The position numbers were made by a program, and so were the translations under genes. The notes under the pieces were generated by a model. It had not been told where the DNA came from and ran no database searches. It saw only the letters and a list, made by a program, of their open reading frames with translations. Below, piece by piece: positions 16,225 to 25,310 of a stretch of 64,000 bases of DNA; within the stretch, counting starts at the first letter, position 1; each line of letters opens with the position of its first letter. The DNA comes from Alphaproteobacteria bacterium (GTDB taxonomy: Bacteria > Pseudomonadota > Alphaproteobacteria > Reyranellales > Reyranellaceae): the NCBI GenBank assembly GCA_019635875.1, contig JAHBYP010000013.1, positions 62,001-126,000 of the forward strand. Reading direction: 5' to 3'.

Positions 16225-17128
16225 CGGACTGCTCCCTGCCCGGTGAGAACAGCCGCTTGAGTGCCCGCGTCGTGCCGGCATCGAGCAGGCCGCGCGGGCG
16301 GACGTTCATCGCCAGCACGATCAGGCCGCCGAACAGCAGGTTGCGCCAGTCGCCCATGAAGCGCAGGCCCTCGATCAGGAAGCCCTGGATGAAGATCACC
16401 GCGAGCAGCGTGCCGAACACGTTGGATAGGCCGCCGAGGATCGGATAGGCGATGGCAAAGGTCGCCAGCACGACGCCGAACTGGGCATGCTCGATGTGCG
16501 TGGTGTAGTGGGCGAAGATGCCGCCGCCGATGCCGGCGATGAAGCCGCCCACCGTCATGGCCGAGACCTTCACGGCCGTGATGTTGATGCCGACGCTCTG
16601 CGCGGCGAGCTCGTCCTCGCCGACCGCGCGCAGCACGGCGCCGACGCGCGAGCGATCGAGCCACCACAGCCCGGCCATGACCAGGGCGACCACGACCCAG
16701 ATGAACAGCACGACGTCGAGGGTCGACCAGCCGTTTTCGGGAAAGTATCGGATCTGGCGGAAGCCTTCGGCGCCGTGCGGCCCGAGATGGAGGGCGCCGG
16801 CCTGGATCTGATAGGTGAAGTTGAAGAAGAACAGTCGCACGGCTTCGCCGAAGGCCACCGTCGCCACCACCAGCATCAGGCCCTTGACCCGCAGCGCGGG
16901 GAAGCCGATGGCGCAGGCGACGGCGGCGGAAACCACGCCGGCCAAGGCAAGGGCCGGGATCAGCGGCCATTGCGCGAGGACGGTCAGCATGCCGGCGAGG
17001 TAGGCGCCGATCGCGAAGAAGCCGGCCTGGGCGAGGCTGACCTGGCCGGTCAAAAGCACGCAGTAGGCCGACAGGCCCAGCAGCGTGTGGACGCCGATGA
17101 TCTGGATGAGCCCGAGATAGAAGTCCAT
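16217..17128 (-). CDS. livM: Branched-chain amino acid-type ABC transporter permease LivM (first set)
   Basis: A 303-residue permease with 'VLLTGQVSLAQAGFFAIGAY', 'VATVAFGEAVRLFFFNFTYQ', 'GEDELAAQSVGINITAVKV' (ATPase coupling) and 'ILGGLSNVFGTLLAVIFIQG', ending 'VRPRGLLDAGTTRAL'. It lies 16 bp after LivH (17145) and overlaps LivG. Functional role as for the second set, but sequence differs enough that a separate solute route is possible. Confidence 0.92.
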   Translation of the reverse strand: MDFYLGLIQIIGVHTLLGLSAYCVLLTGQVSLAQAGFFAIGAYLAGMLTVLAQWPLIPALALAGVVSAAVACAIGFPALRVKGLMLVVATVAFGEAVRLFFFNFTYQIQAGALHLGPHGAEGFRQIRYFPENGWSTLDVVLFIWVVVALVMAGLWWLDRSRVGAVLRAVGEDELAAQSVGINITAVKVSAMTVGGFIAGIGGGIFAHYTTHIEHAQFGVVLATFAIAYPILGGLSNVFGTLLAVIFIQGFLIEGLRFMGDWRNLLFGGLIVLAMNVRPRGLLDAGTTRALKRLFSPGREQSGA

Positions 17129-17144
17129 TGCGCTGCGTCCCCCG

Positions 17145-18035
17145 TCAGTCGCGGCCCGCCGGCCTGGCGAAGATGCCGCCCGGCCGGAACACGAGGAACG
17201 CGAACAGAAGCAGCATGATGTAGAGGTCGCGCTCCGACACGCCGCGGAAGAACTGGAAGGCGTTCTCCAGCCCGCCGACGATGAGGCCGGCGACTATGGC
17301 GCCGGGAATGCTGCCGAGCCCGCCGATCACCGTGACGATCAGCCCCTTCACGGTGAGCGGCAGCGAGAGCAGCGGCGAGAGCATGCCGATGGCCGCCCCG
17401 GTCATGGCGCCGGCGATGCCGCCGAGCACGCCGGTGATCACGAAGGTGAGGACGTTCACCCGCGTCGTGCTGATGCCGCAAAGCAGCGACGCCGTCGGCT
17501 GCTGCGAGACCGCGCGCGTGGCAAGCCCCAGCCTGCTGCGATAGAGCAGCAGCAGCAGCAGCACCATGCAGATGCAGCCCAGCGCAAAGACGAACATCAG
17601 GTCGCCGCGCAGGCCGAACGGCCCGACGTGGACGATAACGTCGGAGAACAGGGCCGGATAGTTGAGCGGAACGCCATCCGTCATGTGCACGATGATCTCG
17701 TCGATCAGCAGCAGAAGGCCGACCGTCGACATCAGCGTGGCCAGCGGGTTGGCGAGCGGGATGAATCTGAAGCCGATGAGATAGACGAGGCCGCCGATCA
17801 CGCCACCGGCCGCCGCCGCCGCCACGTAGGCCAGCACGGGCGGCACCGGCAGGACGGCCATGACCAGCAGGCTCGCATAGGCCGCACCGATCGACGCCGC
17901 GGCATAGGAGAGGTTGATCTTGTGCATCACGCCGAAGATCATCGTGAAGCCGATGCCGAGCAGGGCGTAGGTGGCGCCGAACAGCACGCCATCGGCCACC
18001 GATTGCACGGCGTCGATCAGGTCGAGGAGGTCCAC
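17145..18035 (-). CDS. livH: Branched-chain amino acid-type ABC transporter permease LivH (first set)
   Basis: A 296-residue permease: 'DAVQSVADGVLFGATYALL', 'GIGFTMIFGVMHKINLSYAA', 'LATRAVSQQPTASLLCGIST' (coupling loop) and 'VKGLIVTVIGGLGSIPGAIV', ending 'FAFLVFRPGGIFARPA'. First permease after the binding protein in the operon order SBP, H, M, G, F, H, M, FixH-like. The 87-bp gap to the binding-protein gene shows no strong hairpin. Confidence 0.92.
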   Translation of the reverse strand: MDLLDLIDAVQSVADGVLFGATYALLGIGFTMIFGVMHKINLSYAAASIGAAYASLLVMAVLPVPPVLAYVAAAAAGGVIGGLVYLIGFRFIPLANPLATLMSTVGLLLLIDEIIVHMTDGVPLNYPALFSDVIVHVGPFGLRGDLMFVFALGCICMVLLLLLLYRSRLGLATRAVSQQPTASLLCGISTTRVNVLTFVITGVLGGIAGAMTGAAIGMLSPLLSLPLTVKGLIVTVIGGLGSIPGAIVAGLIVGGLENAFQFFRGVSERDLYIMLLLFAFLVFRPGGIFARPAGRD

Positions 18036-18122
18036 GTCAGGATCCGGTATGCGGCGATGGCAGGGAAACGGCGGCGACCGGCGGCGGGCCGCCGATGCGG
18101 TCCGCCGCCTTGCGCAAGGCCA

Positions 18123-19319
18123 CTAGAGCGCGGGCCTGTGCAGGACCTGCCAGCTGCCGTCCTTGGCATGGACGTAGAGGTAGGGCTTGATCGCCTCGCG
18201 ATCGGCCGTGCGGCCGACCTTGCCGAGCAGGCCCTTGGTCTCCGTCAGCGCCGCGAGGCCCTTGCGCATCTTCTCGCGATCCGCCTGCACGGTGTCGGGC
18301 TTGGCCATGATCTTCTGGCTCTCGATCACATCCTTGAGGATGAACATGATCTCGTAGGCCGCCGCGCTGTGCAGGTCGGCGCTGCCGCCGAACTTGGCGA
18401 CCTGATCGGCCGCCGCCTTGGCCTCGGGCGTCACCGGCGCGAAGCTGGTCGGGATGATGATGCCTTCAGCCTGCCTGGCGCAGCCCTGCAGCGTCTCGAT
18501 GCTCGACGAGCTGGTCAGCCCGATCAGCAGTTTCGGCTTGACGCCCTGGCGGGCCATTTCCTTCAGCACGCCACAGGTCGTGAAGGGATGCGCCGAGATC
18601 GCCACGATGTCGGCGTTGGCGCGCTTCATGTCGCGCACCTGGGTCGAGAAGGACGTGTCGTTGAGCAGCCACTCGGCGGTTCCGAGCACCTGCAGGCCGG
18701 CGCCCTCGGCCTGGCCCTTCATCACGCCATAGGTCGCGTTCGAGTGGGCGAAGTCCTTCTCGACGCCGCCGTACATCGTCTTCAGGCCGGGATGTTCCTT
18801 CCTGACCCAGGCGATCAGCGACTTGTACATCTCGAATTCGCTGGGCACGTTGCGGAACGCCCACTCGGAGATCTTCGCCAGGCCGCCCTTGGCCGCGACG
18901 TCGGCGAAGATGGGGAACTGCAGGCCGCTGTCGGAGGCGTCGCCGACCTTCTTCTGCAGGATGCCGAACAGCGACTCCGCGACGTTGGAACAGGTCGGGC
19001 CGACCGCGACGAAGGCGTCGGTCGACGCGATGCGGCGTACCACCGAGATGCCTTCCTCGGCGTTGCAGCGATCGTCGAGGAACTCGACGACAAGCTTCGC
19101 CTTGGTGTTGTCGCCCAGGGTGACGCCGCCCTTCTTGTTGATCTCCTCGGCGGCGGCCTTCATGGCCGCCTCGCTGTTGATGCCGAACACGCGGACCACG
19201 CCGGACTTGGCGCCGAAGCCCGTGATCTTGACCGTGCGCTCCTGGGCCGCGAGGCTCCCGGGCAGGGACAGCATCGAACCTGCGAGGAGTACGGCCAGCG
19301 CGGAATGCAGACGTCTCAT
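18123..19319 (-). CDS. Periplasmic substrate-binding protein of the Liv ABC operon
   Basis: A 398-residue periplasmic binding protein of fold type I (Peripl_BP_6, LivJ-like). Signal peptide 'MRRLHSALAVLLAGSMLSLP' with cleavage near SLAAQ. Mature part starts 'ERTVKITGFGAKSGVVRVFG', and contains 'FVAVGPTCSNVAESLFGILQ' and 'DFAHSNATYGVMKGQAEGAG'. The start at 19319 follows GGAGGACTCC; an upstream start lacks one. It would deliver an amino acid or, as often in such soil bacteria, an aromatic or carboxylic acid. Divergent from the Crp/Fnr regulator, which may control the operon. Confidence 0.9.
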   Translation of the reverse strand: MRRLHSALAVLLAGSMLSLPGSLAAQERTVKITGFGAKSGVVRVFGINSEAAMKAAAEEINKKGGVTLGDNTKAKLVVEFLDDRCNAEEGISVVRRIASTDAFVAVGPTCSNVAESLFGILQKKVGDASDSGLQFPIFADVAAKGGLAKISEWAFRNVPSEFEMYKSLIAWVRKEHPGLKTMYGGVEKDFAHSNATYGVMKGQAEGAGLQVLGTAEWLLNDTSFSTQVRDMKRANADIVAISAHPFTTCGVLKEMARQGVKPKLLIGLTSSSSIETLQGCARQAEGIIIPTSFAPVTPEAKAAADQVAKFGGSADLHSAAAYEIMFILKDVIESQKIMAKPDTVQADREKMRKGLAALTETKGLLGKVGRTADREAIKPYLYVHAKDGSWQVLHRPAL

Positions 19320-19459
19320 GGAGTCCTCCCTCAGTATGGCAGTGCTTGTTCTTGGTCTTGCGACGCGGGAAGCATAGCATGCCCTGTTCCGCGTAGCATT
19401 GCGGCCGGCGGGCCGAACCACCATGCCTCCTCGATGATAGGATATCGTGGTGACCTAGA

Positions 19460-20194
19460 ATGTCATCGAACCAACATTCGGGCCAAGCCGTTCCGGGCCC
19501 AGTCATCCCCGGCCAGGTCATGCGCTCGCTCGATGCCATGCTGGAGAGAAACCGCTGGGCGCGCGACCTCGCCGCCGATCAGCTCCAGCGCGTGCGCGCC
19601 GCCATCGTCGTGCGCGACCTGGAGCCGGGCGGCCATGTCTGTCACCGGGGCGACCCGGCGGACGCATGGCTCGGCGTGGTCGACGGCCTGGTCAAGCTGG
19701 GCAACGTGTCGCCCGAGGGCAAGTCGGTGACGTTCGCCGCGGTGCCGAGCGGTTCGTGGTTCGGCGAGGGCTCCGTGCTCAAGCGCGAGGCCCGCAAGTA
19801 CGATGTCGTGGCCCTGCGCCCGTCGCGCGTCGCGTTCATGCCGGAGGCGACCTTCTTCCAGCTTCTCGACACCAGCATCGCCTTCAATCGCTTCATTCTG
19901 ATGCAGCTCAACGAGCGATTGGGCCAGTTCATGGCCGCGTTCGAGCACGACCGACTGCTCGAGCCGGAGGCGCGCGTGGCCCACGCGCTGGCCAACATGT
20001 GCCATCCTGTCCTCTATCCGGGCCACGAACGCTCGATCGAGCTGTCGCAGGACGAGCTCGGCCGCCTCGTGGGAGCGTCGCGGCAACGCATCAGCCAGGC
20101 GCTCGGCGTGCTGCAGAAGGCCGGGCTGATCAAGGTCGAGTACAGGATGATCATGGTCCTCGACATCGACGGTTTGCGCCGCTTCGGCGCCTGA
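19460..20194 (+). CDS. Crp/Fnr family transcriptional regulator
   Basis: A 244-residue regulator. N-terminal cyclic-nucleotide-type beta barrel (about 30-140) with 'VCHRGDPADAWLGVVDGLVK' and 'FGEGSVLKREARKYDVVALR'; C-terminal winged helix with 'SQDELGRLVGASRQRISQAL' as recognition helix. No Fe-S cysteine cluster of Fnr is visible, so it is more Crp-like. The cAMP-binding Glu-Arg-Ser/Thr set is not obvious. Start is uncertain: ATG at 19460 has little ribosome site, and ATG at 19520 (after CAGG) would give 224 residues. Divergent position suggests control of the Liv operon. Confidence 0.85.
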   Translation: MSSNQHSGQAVPGPVIPGQVMRSLDAMLERNRWARDLAADQLQRVRAAIVVRDLEPGGHVCHRGDPADAWLGVVDGLVKLGNVSPEGKSVTFAAVPSGSWFGEGSVLKREARKYDVVALRPSRVAFMPEATFFQLLDTSIAFNRFILMQLNERLGQFMAAFEHDRLLEPEARVAHALANMCHPVLYPGHERSIELSQDELGRLVGASRQRISQALGVLQKAGLIKVEYRMIMVLDIDGLRRFGA

Positions 20195-20222
20195 GCCGAT
20201 CCCGGCGGCAACCGGGGTCTTG

Positions 20223-20345
20223 CCTTCCCCCGGAGGGGGAAGGTGCCCGAAGGGCGGAAGGGGGATGTCGAAGACGGACAGCGGCGTCGTTGAGACATCC
20301 CCCTTCCATCGCGCTGCGCGCGCCACCTTCCCCCTCCGGGGGAAG
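20223..20345. repeat. Paired palindromic repeat, family B copy 1
   Basis: Ends CTTCCCCCGGAGGGGGAAGG and its inverse flank a GGAAGGGGGATGTCGAAGAC core. Full copies also lie at 27765-27883, 47658-47778, 52982-53103, 55521-55639 and 60332-60457; fragments at 46304-46323 and 50225-50245. Fills most of the 304-bp gap before the acyl-CoA synthetase; beyond it lies only GGAGGAGGAG, the ribosome site at 20484-20494. Confidence 0.85.
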
Positions 20346-20498
20346 AGAAGTGCGAAATCCATAGCGATCGCCCCTGCGGCGGCGACCGGAAATGTCGTCA
20401 GCGGGACACTTCGGCCGACCGGCCTCTGCTAGCATCAGCCGAACAAGGCAGATCCCGCCGGCGTCGTGCGGACGGGACCATTCCGGAGGAGGAGAGAC

Positions 20499-22253
20499 AT
20501 GGCCAGAGCGAAAGCCATTCCGGGACGGCGAGCCGCCCGCAAGGCCGCGAAGCCCGCGGCGAAGCGGGCAGGGAGCTCCCGCAAGGCGGGCAGCATTTTC
20601 GCTAGCCTGCGGCCTGGCCGGGCGAACTTCGCCCCGCTCACGCCGGTCTCGTTCCTGGCGCGAACCGCCGCCATCCATCCCGACCGCTTGGCCGTCGTGC
20701 ACGGCGCGCAGCGCTTCAGCTATCGCCAGCTCGAGGAGCGCGCCCGGCGGCTCGCCTCGGCGCTGGCCCGGCACGGCGTGCGCCCCGGCGATACCGTCTC
20801 GGCGATGCTGCCGAACGTGCCGGCGATGCTGGAGGCGCATTTCGGCGTCCCGATGGCCGGCGCCGTGCTCAACGCCATCAACACGCGGCTCGATGCCGCG
20901 ACCGTGGCCTATATCCTGGAACACGGCGAGGCCAAGGTGCTGATCACCGACCGCGAATATGCCGCCCAGGTCGGCCCGGCGCTCGCCCGCCTCAAGCGGC
21001 CGCCGCTGGTCGTCGACGTCGACGACCCGCTCTACAGCGGGCCCGGCAATCGGCTCGGACGGATCGAGTACGAGGACTTCATCGCGTCCGGCGATCCGGC
21101 CTTCGTCGACCGGCCGGTGCTCGATGAATCGGGCCCGCTGGCGCTCAACTACACGTCCGGCACCACCGGCAATCCCAAGGGCGTGGTCTACCACCACCGC
21201 GGCACGTTCCTCGAGGCGGTCGGCAACACGATGGCGTGGCCGCTGCCGCCGAAGCCGGTCTATCTGTGGACCCTGCCGATGTTCCACTGCAACGGCTGGT
21301 GCTTCCCGTGGTCGGTGACCGCCATGGGCGGCACGCATGTCTGCCTGCGCCGGGTCGATCCCGCCCTGATCTTCGCGATGATCGTCGAGCACGGCGTGAC
21401 GCATATGTGCGGCGCGCCGACCGTGCTCGGCATGCTGGTGGGCGCGCCCGCCGAGCAGCGCCGCCGCTTCGACCACATCGTCGACATCCAGACCGGCGGC
21501 TCGCCGCCGCCCGCCAAGGTCATCAAGGCGATGGAGGAGCTCGGCTTCCGCGTCACCCACATCTACGGCATGACCGAGCTGCAGGGTCCGTCGACGCTCT
21601 GCGTGCCGCAGGACCGCTGGGCCGATCTGCCGCTTGAGGAGCGCGCCGCGTTCAGCGCCCGGCAGGGCGTGCGCTATCCGGTCGTCGAGGCGCAGATGGT
21701 GGCCGACCCCAAGACGCTCGAGCCCGTGGCGCGCGACGGTGCGAGCGTCGGCGAGATCATGGTGCGCGGCAACACCGTGATGCTCGGCTATCTCAAGCAG
21801 CCCAAGGCGACCGCCGAGGCGTTCCGCGGCGGCTGGATGCACACCGGCGATCTCGCCGTCGAGCATCCGGACGGCTACGTCGAGATCAAGGATCGCGCCA
21901 AGGACATCATCATCTCCGGCGGCGAGAACATCTCGAGCGTGGAAGTCGAGATCGCGCTCTACAAGCACCCCGCGGTGGCGCTCGCCGCCGTGGTCGCCAA
22001 GCCCGACGAGAAGTGGGGCGAGACGCCGTGCGCTTTCGTCCAGCTCAAGCCCGGCGCCGAGGCGAGCGCCGCGGAGATCATCGCGTTCTGCCGCGATCAG
22101 CTGGCGCACTACAAGGCGCCGAAATCGGTGGTGTTCGGCACCCTGCCGACCACCGCCACCGGCAAGATCCAGAAGTTCGTGCTGCGCGAGCAGGTGCGCG
22201 CCGCCGCAAGGCCCGCCGGTGGCATGCGGGCCGCGGCTGGTCCTGCCCGATGA
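20499..22253 (+). CDS. AMP-dependent acyl-CoA synthetase (medium/long-chain type)
   Basis: A 584-residue ANL-superfamily ligase forming acyl-CoA from a carboxylic acid with ATP. P-loop 'LNYTSGTTGNPKGVVYHHRG', 'WTLPMFHCNGWCFPW', 'THIYGMTELQGPSTLCVP', 'GWMHTGDLAVEHPDGYVEIK', hinge 'DRAKDIIISGGENISSVEVE' and catalytic lysine in 'LPTTATGKIQKFVLREQ'. The extra 40 residues at the N-terminus are Lys/Arg/Ala-rich (KAIPGRRAARKAAKPAAKRA), unlike the family core; they may be a low-complexity tail or mis-start, although the ATG has an excellent GGAGGAGGAGAG site. Substrate unknown; DmdB/FadD3-like group. Confidence 0.9.
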   Translation: MARAKAIPGRRAARKAAKPAAKRAGSSRKAGSIFASLRPGRANFAPLTPVSFLARTAAIHPDRLAVVHGAQRFSYRQLEERARRLASALARHGVRPGDTVSAMLPNVPAMLEAHFGVPMAGAVLNAINTRLDAATVAYILEHGEAKVLITDREYAAQVGPALARLKRPPLVVDVDDPLYSGPGNRLGRIEYEDFIASGDPAFVDRPVLDESGPLALNYTSGTTGNPKGVVYHHRGTFLEAVGNTMAWPLPPKPVYLWTLPMFHCNGWCFPWSVTAMGGTHVCLRRVDPALIFAMIVEHGVTHMCGAPTVLGMLVGAPAEQRRRFDHIVDIQTGGSPPPAKVIKAMEELGFRVTHIYGMTELQGPSTLCVPQDRWADLPLEERAAFSARQGVRYPVVEAQMVADPKTLEPVARDGASVGEIMVRGNTVMLGYLKQPKATAEAFRGGWMHTGDLAVEHPDGYVEIKDRAKDIIISGGENISSVEVEIALYKHPAVALAAVVAKPDEKWGETPCAFVQLKPGAEASAAEIIAFCRDQLAHYKAPKSVVFGTLPTTATGKIQKFVLREQVRAAARPAGGMRAAAGPAR

Positions 22254-22266
22254 GGTGAGGGGGCAT

Positions 22267-22893
22267 TCAGCGACGCAGCTTCCAGTCGGCGATCAGGCCG
22301 TCGCCTTCGACCTCGGCGCCCATCTCGCGCAGCCAGCCGGCGAGGACGCGGTTCGAGCTGTGCGCTTCCGTGTAGGGCACCGGGTGCGGAAAGAAGTCGA
22401 GATCGACATTCCGGTTGGTGAGCATGCGGGCGCGGCCGGCCTCGGCGATGCCGTCGAGCTTGTCGACCAGACGCTGCGCCGCCGCGGCGTCGACCTCGAG
22501 CAGCAGCATGTCCTCGATCGTCACGCGGACCTGCCGGCGCAGCGTCTCCGCCGTGAGCGGCCCGGCCATCACCCGACGGCCGAGCGCGGCTGGCGTCTCC
22601 CGGAACAGCGCCGCATAGCCCCCGGCCGCACCCGTCATGCCTTCCGCGTACCAGCGCCAATCGCCATAGGCGTAGCGCACCATGCGGCCGTCGGGCAGGC
22701 CGACGACGAGGCTGGAGTGGCGGCCGTGGTCGAGGACCGCCACCGGCGCGCGGGCCGCCGCAGGCACGAGCGGCGGCGGCGCCACGACATAGGTGGTGGC
22801 GCAGGCGGCGAGCATGGTTAGAGCCGCCAGCGCTACGACCTGCCGGAGACGTCCCAGCCGGGCAAGGATCAGGCGTGGTGACACGGCTCGCAT
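22267..22893 (-). CDS. DUF2459-like lipoprotein
   Basis: About 208 residues starting MRAVSPRLILARLGRLRQVV. A lipobox, LTMLAACATTY, marks a probable outer-envelope lipoprotein. The mature domain has the DUF2459 features 'VAVLDHGRHSSLVVGLPDG', 'YAYGDWRWYAEG' and the C-terminal 'YTEAHSSNRVLAGWLREMG', a His/Tyr/Ser-rich set suggesting an NlpC-like thiol-free hydrolase-type fold; function is not known. A GTG at 22941 is a possible longer start but has no good ribosome site. It ends 13 bp from the converging ligase. Confidence 0.72.
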   Translation of the reverse strand: MRAVSPRLILARLGRLRQVVALAALTMLAACATTYVVAPPPLVPAAARAPVAVLDHGRHSSLVVGLPDGRMVRYAYGDWRWYAEGMTGAAGGYAALFRETPAALGRRVMAGPLTAETLRRQVRVTIEDMLLLEVDAAAAQRLVDKLDGIAEAGRARMLTNRNVDLDFFPHPVPYTEAHSSNRVLAGWLREMGAEVEGDGLIADWKLRR

Positions 22894-22983
22894 CGATCGC
22901 CCTGGGATTGACCTTCCGCCGCTGTCTTGCGCCCTGCACACAAGTGAATCAAGGGTGCCGGGAGCCGTGGGAGGACAATCGTT

Positions 22984-23691
22984 TCAGGCCAGGTGCAGTG
23001 TCGCCAGTGCCAGTGGCACGCAGCCGGCCGCGGCGTGCGGCAGTCGCGGCCAGAACCGCTCCGCCAGCGTGACCAGCGCGACGAGGAGCATGGCGGCGGG
23101 ATGATGGCCGGCGAGCACGAGCGCGACCATCAGCGGACCGCATGTCATGACGCAGGCGCGGCCGTGGAAGAGGCCGAAGGCGAGGCACGATCGACGGCCT
23201 GCGTGTCCGCCGGGCGCCACGGGCAGAATGCGGTGGCATCGACGCAGCGTCGCGCGTCGCGCCGGTGTCCAGTGCCACGCCGCCGCGATGAGGAAGGCCA
23301 CCATCGCTGCAGGTCGCGAGTCCTCGGCCAGCCATGCGAGCGCGCCGCAGGCCACGCCGGCGACCAGCCACGGCGCGAGATAGCCCAGGGCGAACCAGCC
23401 CATGGCGCGGTGCCGTTCGGGCCACAGGCTGCGCCAGGCGACATGGCGCGCCATCGGCAGGGCCAGCGGCAGCATCATCGCCGCGATCATCGCCAGCCAA
23501 TGCGCGAGGAAGCCAAGCCCGGCGATGAATCGGCTGTCGTCGGACGCGCCCATCGCCCGGCACAGCGCGGCGAACCCGCCGGGCGTCGCCGTCAGCACGA
23601 CCGCCCAGCCGGCAATGGCGAACGCGGCCAGCCACCATTGCGGATGGCGCCACGTCAGCTCGCGCGGGCGCAATGGGACCAGCGCGCTCAC
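22984..23691 (-). CDS. DUF2182 integral membrane protein
   Basis: A 235-residue polytopic protein with about six helices: 'LTWRHPQWWLAAFAIAGWAV', 'FLAHWLAMIAAMMLPLALPM', 'HRAMGWFALGYLAPWLVAGV' and the conserved 'GLFHGRACVMTCGPLMVALV'. His, Met and Cys in membrane or near-membrane positions (AMMLP, RCCH-like CHRILP, HGRACVMTCG) match DUF2182 (predicted metal-binding integral membrane family). The start ATG overlaps the tyrosinase stop by four bases (ATGA), so the two are coupled. A role in metal supply to the tyrosinase is speculation from this coupling. Confidence 0.85.
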   Translation of the reverse strand: MSALVPLRPRELTWRHPQWWLAAFAIAGWAVVLTATPGGFAALCRAMGASDDSRFIAGLGFLAHWLAMIAAMMLPLALPMARHVAWRSLWPERHRAMGWFALGYLAPWLVAGVACGALAWLAEDSRPAAMVAFLIAAAWHWTPARRATLRRCHRILPVAPGGHAGRRSCLAFGLFHGRACVMTCGPLMVALVLAGHHPAAMLLVALVTLAERFWPRLPHAAAGCVPLALATLHLA

Positions 23692-25157
23692 TCGTAGTGG
23701 ACGCTGACGCTGCCGACCTGCAGACCGACATCGGCGCCGAGATGGTCGCGCGCGACGAACGACAGGTCGAGCCGCGCCGGATTCCAGCGTCCCTCGGCCT
23801 TCAGCCGCTCGACCAGGGCGCTGATGTCGAGCACGTAGGACAGGCCGGAGCCGCCATGCGCCGATTCCTCGACGCTGGCGCTCTCGACGCCGAACATCGG
23901 CAGGGTGCCGGCGAGGTCCTCCTCGCGCGGCTCGCCGGCGGCGGTGCCGAGATAGACCTTGATGCGCGCCGCCGGGCGCTTGGCCGTGATGTTGGAGAGG
24001 TTGAGATAGACGCGCTGCGGGCCGGCGCGCATCGACTCCAGCGCCGGCCCGGCGGGCCGCGCCAGCTCGATGCCGACCTGCGTCTTAGCCGACGACAGGG
24101 GAATGGGGGCCTTGGTGGCCCCGACCAGCTCGGCCATGGCGCTCTCTCTCGTCCTGAGCGACTCAAACTCGCGGCCCGTCGGCCCGGCGACGATCACCGG
24201 CAGCGGATCGGCGACGCTGTCGTAGGCGTAGTGGAAGGGCTCCGCCCTGCTGTCCAGCACGTCGGCCGGCGCATATGTCTTCTCCGCGCCGGTGTGGTCG
24301 CGGAACTGGAAGCGTGCGCCCGTGGCGTTGAGCCAGTCAAGGCTGGTCGGATTGCCCGCGCTGGCGGCGCGGCCGAGCCAGACCTCCCACAGCCGGTCGA
24401 TATTGGCGTGGTGCATCCAGAACACCGGATCGAGCCCGGCGGTCTCGAACTGGCTCATCAGCCCGGCGCCGCTGGCGTCGAAGCCGCCGACCGCGACATG
24501 GACGTTGCCGTGCGGCGTGCGCTCCAGGCTGCCGGTGGGGCCGCCGCCATGGTTGAACAGCGTGCTCGGCCCGCCGAAGGCCGGCGCGCCGGAGGCCGGG
24601 TCGAGCGTGAAGCTGGCGTCGCGCAGGCAGTCGAGGCTGACGTCGGAATCGTCGAGGCCGACGCTGCCGTCGGGCGCGACGCCCATGCGGAAGCGCTGGT
24701 CGAGGCGCAGCGGATTGGCCGCGCCGTCGGGCAGCGTAGCGGCCATGAACGCCGGCGGCAGGCTGCGCGCGTCGGGGTTGCTGGCGTCGCTGTAGTTCCA
24801 GTAGGGCAGCGCCCAGTCGGCCGGGCCGCCGAGCTGCCCGATCGCGTCGATCAGCATGCGCTCCCAGATGCCGAGATAGACGCGATGCCACGGCAGGAAG
24901 AACCAGCTGCTGTGCTGGCACTGGTTCCAGTAGCGCCTCATCTCGGCGTTGGACGGCAGCGCCTCGCCCGGCTGGCGGTAGGGGTCGACGCTGGGATGAT
25001 AGCCGTGGATCGCCGCCTGGTAGCGCCAGCCCAGCGGATCGGTGATCGGCCGCGCCTGCATCGCTGTGATGCCGCGGGCGTACCATTCGAGCACCGGATC
25101 CCAGGGCTGCTGCAGCGACCAGACATCGCGCCGCGTGCGCACGGTACCGTTGCCCAT
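23688..25157 (-). CDS. Tyrosinase family type-3 copper oxidase
   Basis: A 489-residue di-copper oxidase. CuA ligands: H51 (or H54, AIHGYHPS), H82 (CQHSSWFFLPWH) and H91; CuB: H216 and H220 (TPHGNVHV) and H249/H250 in DPVFWMHHANIDRLW. Expected reaction: o-hydroxylation of monophenols and oxidation of diphenols to quinones. No signal peptide or Tat motif is seen, so the enzyme is probably cytoplasmic unless exported by a partner. C-terminal part (about 370-489) is a beta domain seen in plant-like and some bacterial tyrosinases. Start at 25157 follows GGGGAGAGCACG. Coupled to DUF2182. Confidence 0.92.
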   Translation of the reverse strand: MGNGTVRTRRDVWSLQQPWDPVLEWYARGITAMQARPITDPLGWRYQAAIHGYHPSVDPYRQPGEALPSNAEMRRYWNQCQHSSWFFLPWHRVYLGIWERMLIDAIGQLGGPADWALPYWNYSDASNPDARSLPPAFMAATLPDGAANPLRLDQRFRMGVAPDGSVGLDDSDVSLDCLRDASFTLDPASGAPAFGGPSTLFNHGGGPTGSLERTPHGNVHVAVGGFDASGAGLMSQFETAGLDPVFWMHHANIDRLWEVWLGRAASAGNPTSLDWLNATGARFQFRDHTGAEKTYAPADVLDSRAEPFHYAYDSVADPLPVIVAGPTGREFESLRTRESAMAELVGATKAPIPLSSAKTQVGIELARPAGPALESMRAGPQRVYLNLSNITAKRPAARIKVYLGTAAGEPREEDLAGTLPMFGVESASVEESAHGGSGLSYVLDISALVERLKAEGRWNPARLDLSFVARDHLGADVGLQVGSVSVHYE

Positions 25158-25250
25158 CGTGCTCTCCCCTGCAAAGGCCGCGGCAGCACTATCGTCAAAA
25201 TGGCGCAACCTGTCGACGCTGCAGACATTGCGCGGGGGGTGCAGTTGTTC

Positions 25251-25274
25251 CGTCATCCCGAGCGTAGCGAGGGA
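25251..25274. repeat. Single arm of family C repeat
   Basis: CGTCATCCCGAGCGTAGCGAGGG matches one arm of the hairpins at 6582-6654 and 61405-61472, but the partner arm is absent here. Lies between the tyrosinase and the cupin gene (end at 25311). Confidence 0.6.
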
Positions 25275-25310
25275 AGACAGGTGCGTTTGCTTGGCCGCGC
25301 GTCGCTGCCG

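Noticed and set aside
17533..17565. AGC trinucleotide run (AGCAGCAGCAGC) as a microsatellite
   Set aside because: It codes for a Leu-rich membrane helix of LivH on the minus strand; no sign of instability can be judged from one sequence.
20151..22109. 652-residue reverse-strand open frame
   Set aside because: Antisense of the Crp/Fnr-acyl-CoA synthetase region; conserved adenylation motifs settle the sense strand.
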